This document shows positions 1 to 7,582 of a stretch of DNA of 14,962 nucleotides, in pieces. The notes under the pieces were generated by a model, which had not been told where the DNA came from, did no database searches, and saw nothing but the letters and a program-made list of their open reading frames with translations. The stretch spans positions 1 through 14,962 of the forward strand of contig CALNBT010000091.1 in assembly GCA_937874345.1 (NCBI GenBank). The letters run 5' to 3'. The DNA comes from an uncultured Prevotella sp. Lineage in GTDB: Bacteria > Bacteroidota > Bacteroidia > Bacteroidales > Bacteroidaceae. The position numbers and the translations under genes are program-made. Positions within the stretch are counted from its first letter, which is position 1. The number at the start of each line of letters is the position of its first letter.

Positions 1-2
1 GC

Positions 3-113
3 GATACCATCTCTACAGTATCTGACGCGCTGAATAACAACTACTTCAGACTAACAGGATTGTTTTTCGCCGCCTTTATAGCAGGACCATGTTTTGGTAT
101 AATCGATGCCTGA
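3..113 (+). CDS. Partial open frame entering from the left edge (3' end only)
   Basis: A plus-strand frame is open from base 3 and reaches TGA at 111-113, giving 36 residues. The first part (DTISTVSDALNNNYFRLT) reads like ordinary protein. The rest (from about base 57) is antisense to the queC remnant, so it cannot be the native end of a conserved protein. I do not recognise the family. The simplest reading is a gene to the left whose 3' end was joined to the queC remnant by a deletion or insertion, gaining a short read-through tail before the next stop. With only about 18 informative residues it may also be chance. Confidence 0.25.
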   Translation, partial: DTISTVSDALNNNYFRLTGLFFAAFIAGPCFGIIDA

Positions 114-629
114 TTTCTTGCCAATCAAAGCAATGTCGCCCTTCGTGATATCGGTGAAAGGCGCCACGATATCAATTCTGACAAAGGTTCCGGCAGCTGC
201 TGCGGCAGACATGGAACGAATGAACGATGGTCGGCAATCGGGATAGATGGTATGGTCGCCTGCGTGATTGGCGATCATGACATGTTTCAGTCCGCGCGTC
301 TCTGCCAGTCCAATGGCAACAGACAGCATAATGCCGTTTCTGAAGGGTACAACGGTAGATTTCATGTTCTCGGCTTGATAGTGCCCTTCGGGGATGGCGG
401 CCGAGCCTGCTAACAGTGAGCTTTTGAAATAATCGTGGATAAACGACAGCGGAATGGTGATTTGTTCGATACCCAACAACTTTCAGTGATAAATGGCAAA
501 CGGTATCTCTTTGTGGTTGTGGTTGCTGCCATAATCAAATGTCAATGCCAATGCAATTTTCTCCTTGAACTGATAGAGCATGGTTACGGAGTCCATCCCT
601 CCGCTTAAAATAAGAATGCTATCCTTCAT
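51..629 (-). pseudogene. queC: 7-cyano-7-deazaguanine (preQ0) synthase QueC, disrupted
   Basis: QueC converts 7-carboxy-7-deazaguanine to preQ0 using ATP and ammonia in the queuosine pathway. Reading from ATG at 629, the protein begins MKDSILILSGGMDSVTMLYQ, carrying the SGGxDS ATP-pyrophosphatase loop at residues 9-14, followed by FDYGSNHNHKEIPFA. Codon 49 (bases 485-483) is TGA; the same frame then continues with clear QueC sequence, including ENMKSTVVPFRNGIMLS, NHAGDHTIYPDCRP and the WSCYKGGEK end of the conserved block. In remembered Bacteroidales homologues the TGA column is a cysteine (H-C-E-R-L-G-I against H-stop-K-L-L-G-I). Homology stops after GEK near base 63, and the frame closes at TAG 51-53. 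The CxxCxxC zinc ligands and last ~30 residues are absent. Nonsense codon plus truncation indicate a pseudogene. The downstream part could only be made from an internal TTG at 479 and would lack the ATP loop. Confidence 0.85.
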
Positions 630-1252
630 TTATTTTATCACGTGTTAATTGATGATGTTCATCAAAAATGAACTATTTCATATTTGACGGGTCATCAGAT
701 TTAATATATTTTGTATCAATCAGTCGTCTGCCTTTCTACTGCGGTTCCAAGGTTACAGACAAACGTTCCATAAAATCTTTGAAATCTTTTTGGCAAAATT
801 TTGTCAGGTCGCACCCGACCAACGCCAAAATATGTGGCACATCTGTTGATAAACCCGTTTGATCGTAGCGGTATTCTCTCCCCATATTTGGCATCCGAAC
901 CATGGTATCCGGTTTTCGTCTTTTTGGGTCAGTACATTGGAAGTGGGATTGAAATCATCCGATTTTTCCTTTTGGTTTGTATTGTTGTTAAATCCAAATA
1001 CGTGTATCGTTGTTTTGAATACCATACATCATAGTCTTTTGGCACAAGCAGGTGTCGAAAGAAAAAGACAAGTCCTAATGAGTCGGCCGTAAACAGCATG
1101 ATTGTACATAAGCATCAATTTAGACTTCAAAAATAATCAATCTATCTTAATTTTCCAAACTTTATTACGATAGCCCTCCATTATTTTGCACACGGTAATG
1201 GCAAATATTCGCTGAAACCAGTTGTCTTCAGTAAAGGAGTATTGGCATACCA
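630..1252. other. Gene-poor stretch between queC remnant and regulator
   Basis: About 620 bases separate the queC start from the regulator stop. Several overlapping frames of 60-80 codons are open on both strands between 668 and 1092, but none shows a recognisable domain, a signal peptide or a clear advantage over its neighbours. I see no tRNA fold and no transposase. A 9-bp tandem duplication (AAATCTTTG-like, 774-791) and a short stem (CTGAA 1212-1216 with TTCAG 1227-1231) near the regulator 3' end are the only local structures; the stem lacks a T-run and is weak as a terminator. The region is probably non-coding or the eroded remains of a lost gene. Confidence 0.45.
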
Positions 1253-4156
1253 TTAAGAATTAGAATTATCTACAACTTGAATAAAATCCATGAGGCTATC
1301 ACCTGATTCTATGTCGAGTTTTTTACGCAACCGATAACGAGCCGTCTCAATACTGCGAACACTTGTATTTAGTAATGATGCCATTTCTTTGGAACTCAGT
1401 CCCATTCTCAAGTATATACATAATTTCAAATCACCTTTATTTAAATCGGGATACTTGGACATCATCTTTTTTGAAAAATTATTATATACCAAATTAAAAT
1501 TTTCTTCAAATTTTTTCCAATTATCATCATCACTCATATTGTTTTTGATGCCATGCCTTATTTCATTGATTTTCGCCATGACCTTAGCCTTAGCTTCCTC
1601 TCGTCGAACACGCTCAGAAAGATCTTCCATATCAAAATCAATCTGTTTCAGTATATCATTTTTTCTAACAAGATTTATGGTTGAATCGGATAACTGACTG
1701 GTTTTGTGACGTATACCTATTTCAAGTTGCTCATTACGTAGTTTTACTAATTCTGTTTCTTTCTTCTCCCTTTCAATTTCGAATTGGCTTTGTTGCTCTT
1801 TCAGTTGCCATTCATTCTCACGTTTCACTCTTCTGAGTTTCCGTTCGGCACGTCTTTTAACATAAGTCAAAAAAAGATAGAATATACATGCCATCAGAAT
1901 CGCATAGGATAAATATGCCACCCATGTTTCATACCATGCTGGAAGTATCTGAACAGATATCTTACTTTCAGAATTAGCACCGGTAATTATATCATGCGCC
2001 ATGACATGAAAAACATAGCGTCCTTTAGGCAGATGGGTATATTCTTTAGTTGTCTTAAACATACGCTCACTCCATCTGGAATCGTAATTTTCAAGATAGC
2101 AGGCGTACTCAACACCCTTACGATCGCGATACTCTGGAAGTGCAAACTCTATACGCAAACTATTCTGATGATGGGGGATAGCCACTTGTTTAAGAGATTT
2201 TCCCGCATTATTTTCATACAACAGGGTATCACGGTTATTTGTGCTGAAAATGCTACGTATCATCACAGAACCTGACCGATGCGTACCGTTAAAATAATTC
2301 TCAACAATATAATAACCATTTTCATAATTCATCAACGTATGATTATTATCAGGGAAACCAATGTGTCCAAGACTCATCTGTAGCTGTCTGACCATATTCA
2401 TATACGGGAATTTTTTCATTTGGTAACCGCCATTCTTGCAACGGTGTGCAATAGCCAGGAATCCGGGCTTATAGGCCCAAAGATCGCCCGTCGACGTTTC
2501 TCTCACACGTAGCGCAACACCATATGTATTGAAAACTTTATTCAGACGTTCATTTTTCATCAACTTATGCGTTACATGATTATACGTGCGGAAACCATCT
2601 GCAGAAGACACATAAACACGTCCGCCAACTTTACAGATCAGATTGTTATCGTCAATCAAAAGACCATTTCCCTTATGAAAATATTCTACACGCGTAATTT
2701 TTTTCAAGTCTGTGCTTAACCACAAATGGAAAATACCTCTTTGCCAATGACTTATCCAAATACTTCCATCTATATCCTGAAGAAATCCACTGCTGGACAC
2801 ATCTAAACTTGCGAACCGGTTTTGCAAGATAAATTTATTACCATCTTTTTTTAAAAGTACCAATCCCTTGTAATCACATGCCAAGACATAACCGGGATGA
2901 TTCATTAATGGAATGAATCCCCATGTACCCTCCAGACCTTGTATACGATTCACTCTGTTTCCATCAACGATAAATGCACCATCATTGGCTCCACAAAGAA
3001 GCGTACCCTGAATATCACACAAGCCCCAAATCTGACCCGATATCCCCGAAACGCGTTGTGTCGATGGAGGAGAACCCACATTTTGCAATGGATAGGAGAC
3101 ATAAAACAGTCCTTGATTGGTTCCTAAATATAATTTGCGACCAAAAACTACAGACGCATAACCGGTACCAATATTGTTATTAATACCAAACAGATTACGA
3201 AATGGTATATTAAGCATGACGTATGCAATACCATTATCCAATCCAAGCCATATATTATCTGAATGGTCAAAACTCATAGATAATACGGTGTTATTTTGAA
3301 GTCCGGTCAAGGTGTTGGCATAATAATTCAGTCCATTTTCCAGGTTTTTCACAATTAAACCCGACCTGACAGTGCCAAAAGCCAGATATTGCTTATGAGC
3401 GGCCGCACAATAAACAATGCCCTTCTTTAATGCCTGACTTACATCAGATATCCATGGTTCGGTTTTTCTCCCATCATAGAGGTACAATCCATCTGTATCG
3501 GTAACAAACAATAAACTATTTTTATAAGGTACTACTCCTCTTATTGATTTTCCCAATAAAGGTTTTACACCATGTAAAGTTTTCAATAAACCATTCCGGT
3601 ATACATAAACAGCCTCTTTACATGATATATAAAGTTTATCACCAATAACAGATGAGTTCTCAATTACATGAGAAATATAAAAAACACTTACCTTATTTGT
3701 TTTTCGATGCAATATAATCACCCTGTCTTTTGCCTGAAAGACCAAAGCAGCAGGTAATTGATAAATTTTCCATATTTCTCCAAAAGCACGCTCTTTCAAT
3801 GGCAGTAATTTGAGCAAAGAGTGGTATTGCAAGGGAAGTGAAGTGTCTTTACCGTAGAAATATCCCAATTCATCAGTTGCACCGACATATATTTTACGTT
3901 GCGTATTATCACAATACACAGATCTTACATTGGTAAAATTTGAAACAGGGAATACAGACCATTTGTCACCATCAAAACTAAGCAAGCCACTATTATTTCC
4001 AAAAAACATCCGTGCATCCACATACTGTGAAACACCCCAATTCTGGGTACTACCAGAATAATCAAGTGTAGAGAAATTACGAAGGATAGGTAATTGTGCC
4101 CGCCCATACAGACAGAAAACAGTACTTAGAAATAACAAAACAAATTTATAATTCAT
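1253..4156 (-). CDS. Membrane-spanning PUL sensor/regulator: propeller, Y_Y_Y, LuxR-type HTH
   Basis: Likely senses a glycan breakdown product in the periplasm and controls the divergent operon. The 967-residue product has a signal sequence (MNYKFVLLFLSTVFCLYGRA), then ~600 residues of beta-propeller repeats of the Reg_prop type (NIWLGLDNGIAYV, GTNQGLFYV, SIWISHWQRGIFHLW). A Y_Y_Y domain covers about 682-737 (YACYLENYDSRW, YTHLPKGRYVFHV), and a single membrane helix lies near 745-766. A long charged coiled coil follows, then a C-terminal helix-turn-helix at 902-949 (GLSSKEMASLLNTSVRSIET). Hybrid two-component sensors share the front half but continue into histidine kinase, receiver and AraC domains; none of these is here, so this is a one-component design. 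The frame opens upstream to 4282, but I chose ATG 4156: it starts a proper signal peptide and lies 22 bases below a consensus promoter, whereas 4282 is upstream of that promoter. The effector is unknown. Confidence 0.9.
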   Translation of the reverse strand: MNYKFVLLFLSTVFCLYGRAQLPILRNFSTLDYSGSTQNWGVSQYVDARMFFGNNSGLLSFDGDKWSVFPVSNFTNVRSVYCDNTQRKIYVGATDELGYFYGKDTSLPLQYHSLLKLLPLKERAFGEIWKIYQLPAALVFQAKDRVIILHRKTNKVSVFYISHVIENSSVIGDKLYISCKEAVYVYRNGLLKTLHGVKPLLGKSIRGVVPYKNSLLFVTDTDGLYLYDGRKTEPWISDVSQALKKGIVYCAAAHKQYLAFGTVRSGLIVKNLENGLNYYANTLTGLQNNTVLSMSFDHSDNIWLGLDNGIAYVMLNIPFRNLFGINNNIGTGYASVVFGRKLYLGTNQGLFYVSYPLQNVGSPPSTQRVSGISGQIWGLCDIQGTLLCGANDGAFIVDGNRVNRIQGLEGTWGFIPLMNHPGYVLACDYKGLVLLKKDGNKFILQNRFASLDVSSSGFLQDIDGSIWISHWQRGIFHLWLSTDLKKITRVEYFHKGNGLLIDDNNLICKVGGRVYVSSADGFRTYNHVTHKLMKNERLNKVFNTYGVALRVRETSTGDLWAYKPGFLAIAHRCKNGGYQMKKFPYMNMVRQLQMSLGHIGFPDNNHTLMNYENGYYIVENYFNGTHRSGSVMIRSIFSTNNRDTLLYENNAGKSLKQVAIPHHQNSLRIEFALPEYRDRKGVEYACYLENYDSRWSERMFKTTKEYTHLPKGRYVFHVMAHDIITGANSESKISVQILPAWYETWVAYLSYAILMACIFYLFLTYVKRRAERKLRRVKRENEWQLKEQQSQFEIEREKKETELVKLRNEQLEIGIRHKTSQLSDSTINLVRKNDILKQIDFDMEDLSERVRREEAKAKVMAKINEIRHGIKNNMSDDDNWKKFEENFNLVYNNFSKKMMSKYPDLNKGDLKLCIYLRMGLSSKEMASLLNTSVRSIETARYRLRKKLDIESGDSLMDFIQVVDNSNS

Positions 4157-4177
4157 GATAGCGTGATTAACAAGTCC

Positions 4178-4208
4178 CAAATATAAGAAATAAAAAAGAT
4201 AAAACAAA
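4178..4208 (-). promoter_or_regulatory. Bacteroidetes-type promoter for the regulator gene
   Basis: On the minus strand TTTG (4208-4205), a 19-base spacer and TATATTTG (4185-4178) match the Bacteroidetes sigma-ABfr consensus TTTG-N19..21-TANNTTTG exactly. Transcription would begin around 4172, giving a leader of only about 16 bases before ATG 4156. This position is what excludes the longer reading frame starting at 4282. Confidence 0.7.
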
Positions 4209-4217
4209 GGGTGAGTT

Positions 4218-4296
4218 ATGTTATTGTACGTAATAAACATATAATTGTTTGATATTTGAAACTTTATAAGATTTGATAACACAAGTAAAATTTGAG
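4218..4296. promoter_or_regulatory. Candidate operator region in the divergent intergenic space
   Basis: Between the two promoters lies an imperfect palindrome, TTATT-GTACGT-AATAA (4221-4236), whose arms extend imperfectly to TGTTATT...AATAAACA. It is followed by repeated TTTGA words at 4248, 4255, 4272 and 4291; TTTGATA occurs twice (4248-4254 and 4272-4278), 24 bases apart. The position is right for a site bound by the HTH of the divergent regulator. The region is AT-rich, so short repeats can arise by chance; assignment is by position only. Confidence 0.25.
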
Positions 4297-4323
4297 AAAG
4301 TGAGTTTTTTGCGTAGTATAATA

Positions 4324-4355
4324 TTTGTTTTGCATTTTATTCGAATCTATCTTTG
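4324..4355 (+). promoter_or_regulatory. Bacteroidetes-type promoter for the susC-led operon
   Basis: TTTG (4324-4327), a 20-base spacer and TATCTTTG (4348-4355) match the consensus TTTG-N19..21-TANNTTTG at every fixed base. Transcription would start near 4361, giving a leader of about 55 bases. The leader is AT-rich, carries a 9-bp direct repeat AAACTTAAA (4382-4390 and 4393-4401), and has no Shine-Dalgarno site before ATG 4416, as is usual in this phylum. Confidence 0.75.
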
Positions 4356-4415
4356 CGATCAAATAAACTGTTTTTACCATAAAACTTAAATCAAACTTAA
4401 ACACCTAAAAATAAT

Positions 4416-7400
4416 ATGAGATTTAAAATTACCTTTTTGTTGTTGCTACTATTACCGACCTTTTTAATGGCTCAAACTATTAACGTTGAAGGCACTGTAA
4501 CCTCTGCGACAGATCGTAATCCATTACCTGGAGTTACAATAAAAATTATTGGTACAGACAATATTGCCATTACCGATATCAATGGACATTACCGGATAAG
4601 TTCTCACAAAGCCGGAACGCTGGAATTTGCTTCTATCGGTTGCAAAACCGTAACGCGAAGTTTTAATGGCTCCGCCACGATAGATATTGTTCTGGAAGAT
4701 GATGCGAATGTTCTTAATGAAGTGGTAGCCATTGGCTATGGTACCATGAAAAAGGGCGATCTTACAGGTTCTGTGACAGTTGTCAGTGCCGATAACTTGA
4801 AGAAGACTCCCGCTGCCAATGTAGACCAGGCCTTACAAGGACGCGCTGCCGGAGTAACTGTAAACGCAAGCAGCGGTCAACCGGGAGCGGCTGCAGAAGT
4901 GCGTATACGGGGAATTGGGACGGTTAACAATTCGGCTCCTATCTATGTGGTAGACGGTGTCATAACCGATGATATTTCTTTTGTAAGCCCCAACGACATA
5001 GAGTCTACAGAGATATTGAAAGACGCTTCTGCCACTGCCATTTACGGAAGTCGTGGAGCCAATGGCGTTATCCTTATCACAACAAGAAAAGGGGATAAGG
5101 GGCGCAGTAATGTGTCTTTTGATATGTATTACGGATGGCAGAATCGTTGGAAAGAACTTGATCTTCTGGGCAAAGACGATTTTGTAAATACCTATTTGGC
5201 CATAAATGCACCCAATAGCGAACAAAATTATTACAACAAGAGCGGTTTTAACGAGTGGCTGCAGCGTTATAAAATGGGTACAGACTATCACTTTGCCGTG
5301 GCGCAAACTGCTAAAAATCCAACGGGCAGAGATTATTCACAAATTAACACCAACTGGCAGGACAAGGTTTTTGTGTCTAACGCAGCCATACAGAACTATC
5401 ATGTTGCCTTAGACGGCGGAACAGACGTGGCCAATTATTCGTTTAGCGCAGGGTATTTCAATCAGGACGGAACCATTATCGGGTCTCATTACGAACGCCT
5501 TACACTACGTGCCAACACCTCTTTTCAAGTAAAGCCTTGGCTGAAGGTAGGCGAAAACCTGTCGTATGTTGCCGGTAATTCCCGCAATGCCATGAACAAC
5601 AATGCATCGGCAGGTGCTTCCGTGATATCGGCAGCACTGGCCATGGCTCCATGGGACACACCTTATTATGAACAAGGTACCGTAAACTCAAAAGGAGCCG
5701 ATATGAGTGGAAAGTACTCTGCACCCTCAAACTTTAAAAACGCGGTAAACCCTTACAGCATGGTATACACTACCCACCCAAAGGATGAAACCGACAGATG
5801 GATTGGTGACATATACCTGGAGTTTAAACTTTTTAAAGGTTTTACTTATCGAACCGATTTCAGTTATGACGATGTGAGCCAAAAATATCGTTTGTTTAAA
5901 GAAGATCACGATGTAAGTGTGAAGGATATTCTTGACAAAAACTATTTGGCTCGCTCCATGACACATTACGCTACCTTTACCTGGGAGAACATTTTGAACT
6001 ACAATCTTCATATCAATAAAGACCAACAACTCAGTTTGATGGCAGGACAAACCACCGAGGAGTACAATTATTATACAATAGGCGGTTCTGGATCGAGCAT
6101 CCTGAACGCGGCCGAGAAAAACTGGTATCTCAATCAAACCACTGAGGATAACACCAATCCGGCCAGCGACGGCGTGAGTCGGGCACGCAGATTGTCTTTC
6201 TTGGGACGTGCACATTACTCCTTGCTTGACCGCTATCTGCTTACACTTAACTTCCGTGCCGATGGCAGCAACAAATTTCCTGAAAACACATGGGGGTACT
6301 TTCCTTCCATCGCGACAGCATGGCGTGTAAGCGAAGAGCCATGGATGAAAAATGTTCGAAATCTTGATTTCTTAAAACTGCGTTTGGGATGGGGACAGAT
6401 CGGTAATGATAAAATAGGCAATGATGCTTTCAACCAAACAATATATACAACAGGACCTACTTTTGTTGGATACCCCTTTAATGGAACAATTGCTAATGGA
6501 GCTACCATTCTTACTTATGTTAACCAAGGCGGCAAATGGGAACGTACCGAAACATGGAATGCAGGTATTGATGCATCCTTGTATAATGGGTTGCTTTCTC
6601 TCACAATAGACGGCTTTATTCGTAATACCAAAGATATGCTGCTTTGGGTAAAAGGACCGGCTTGGATTGGCAACCGGTACGATGCCCAAAGTAATGTCGG
6701 GACAGTGCGCAATTCCGGTTTGGAAATAACATTGGGGCACCGAAACCAAATAGGTAATGTTCACTATTCGGCAGACGCCAACCTGTCTTTTATCAGCAAC
6801 AAGCTTACTTCTTTAAATGGAGGATCTCCTGTTTACGGTGACCGGGTACTAAGTGATGAAGGCTTACCCTTATTTACATTCTGGGGATACAAATATAAAG
6901 GCGTTTACCAAACAAAGCAAGAAGCAGATAAAGCCATGTTTGGATATGCAGCCAACGGATCCACAAATCCGTATACAGCAGGAGATGCCATTTATGAAGA
7001 TCTCAACGGAGACGGAATGATAACGGATGCCGACAAAGAAAAATTAGGGAACAACTTTCCAAAAATTACTTACGGACTCAATTTAAGTGTCGATTGGAAA
7101 GGTGTAGATTTACAATTATTCTTCCAGGGTGTGGGTGGAAATAAGATCTATAACGCTTTGCGTGAACGCACAGAAGGAAGTGGAACCGAAAGTATTTTGT
7201 CAAAAAAAATGCTTAACATCTGGAGTAATGATGAAAACGGTATACGTATAACAGATTACGCAAAGGCCGGTATTCCTAATCCCAAAAACTCCTTAAACTT
7301 TTATAACAGCAGCAGATTCATTGAAAGTGGTTCCTATCTGAGATTAAAAAATACACAGTTAGGATACAGCTTTCCTAAAAAAATGATAGCAAAATCAGGT

Positions 7401-7550
7401 ATTCAGAATCTGCGTATTTATGTACAGATGAGCAATGTCTTTACAATTACGCCTTATAGCGGTTATGATCCGGAGATAGGTGGTGGTGTGGATTACGGTA
7501 ATTATCCACAGGCACGTACATTCTTGATGGGAATGAATATAAAATTCTAA
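4416..7550 (+). CDS. susC: SusC/RagA-family TonB-dependent outer-membrane transporter
   Basis: Imports oligosaccharides across the outer membrane using TonB energy, with the SusD-like protein as its lid. The 1044 residues begin with a signal peptide (MRFKITFLLLLLLPTFLMAQ). A carboxypeptidase-regulatory-like domain follows at about 24-98 (VEGTVTSATDRNPLPGVTI), then NEVVAIGYGTMKKGDLTGSV, the usual SusC entry to the plug. The plug occupies about 115-225 (ALQGRAAGVTVNASSGQPG, IRGIGTVNNSAPIYVVDG, DASATAIYGSRGANGVILIT), and a beta-barrel fills the rest, ending in the aromatic-terminated strand TFLMGMNIKF. No STN domain precedes the carboxypeptidase-like domain, so ECF-sigma/anti-sigma signalling through this transporter is unlikely; control is better assigned to the divergent regulator. 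It is first in the operon, with 32 bases to the susD start. The substrate (beta-1,3-gluco-oligosaccharides) is inferred from the downstream enzymes. Confidence 0.95.
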   Translation: MRFKITFLLLLLLPTFLMAQTINVEGTVTSATDRNPLPGVTIKIIGTDNIAITDINGHYRISSHKAGTLEFASIGCKTVTRSFNGSATIDIVLEDDANVLNEVVAIGYGTMKKGDLTGSVTVVSADNLKKTPAANVDQALQGRAAGVTVNASSGQPGAAAEVRIRGIGTVNNSAPIYVVDGVITDDISFVSPNDIESTEILKDASATAIYGSRGANGVILITTRKGDKGRSNVSFDMYYGWQNRWKELDLLGKDDFVNTYLAINAPNSEQNYYNKSGFNEWLQRYKMGTDYHFAVAQTAKNPTGRDYSQINTNWQDKVFVSNAAIQNYHVALDGGTDVANYSFSAGYFNQDGTIIGSHYERLTLRANTSFQVKPWLKVGENLSYVAGNSRNAMNNNASAGASVISAALAMAPWDTPYYEQGTVNSKGADMSGKYSAPSNFKNAVNPYSMVYTTHPKDETDRWIGDIYLEFKLFKGFTYRTDFSYDDVSQKYRLFKEDHDVSVKDILDKNYLARSMTHYATFTWENILNYNLHINKDQQLSLMAGQTTEEYNYYTIGGSGSSILNAAEKNWYLNQTTEDNTNPASDGVSRARRLSFLGRAHYSLLDRYLLTLNFRADGSNKFPENTWGYFPSIATAWRVSEEPWMKNVRNLDFLKLRLGWGQIGNDKIGNDAFNQTIYTTGPTFVGYPFNGTIANGATILTYVNQGGKWERTETWNAGIDASLYNGLLSLTIDGFIRNTKDMLLWVKGPAWIGNRYDAQSNVGTVRNSGLEITLGHRNQIGNVHYSADANLSFISNKLTSLNGGSPVYGDRVLSDEGLPLFTFWGYKYKGVYQTKQEADKAMFGYAANGSTNPYTAGDAIYEDLNGDGMITDADKEKLGNNFPKITYGLNLSVDWKGVDLQLFFQGVGGNKIYNALRERTEGSGTESILSKKMLNIWSNDENGIRITDYAKAGIPNPKNSLNFYNSSRFIESGSYLRLKNTQLGYSFPKKMIAKSGIQNLRIYVQMSNVFTITPYSGYDPEIGGGVDYGNYPQARTFLMGMNIKF

Positions 7551-7582
7551 TTGTTATATTGTATTTAAAGAAAGTTTTAATC

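Noticed and set aside
483..485. TGA in queC as a recoded codon (selenocysteine or alternative code)
   Set aside because: No SECIS-like hairpin is evident just after the TGA, the aligned cysteine is not a catalytic residue of QueC, the zinc-site end is also missing, and other genes here behave normally with the standard code. A nonsense mutation or sequencing error is simpler.
668..1092. Small open frames on both strands in the queC-regulator gap
   Set aside because: They overlap one another in several frames, have no recognisable domain, and no promoter or start context favours any of them.
4157..4282. N-terminal extension of the regulator to ATG 4282
   Set aside because: It would add 42 residues ahead of a clear signal peptide and would start upstream of the consensus promoter at 4208-4178.
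4833..6764. Antisense open frames of up to ~160 codons inside susC
   Set aside because: They are shadows of a strongly supported susC frame with no recognisable product.
7559..7582. TTG start for the SusD-like protein at 7559
   Set aside because: The ATG at 7583 gives a standard lipoprotein signal with Cys18; the upstream residues add nothing.
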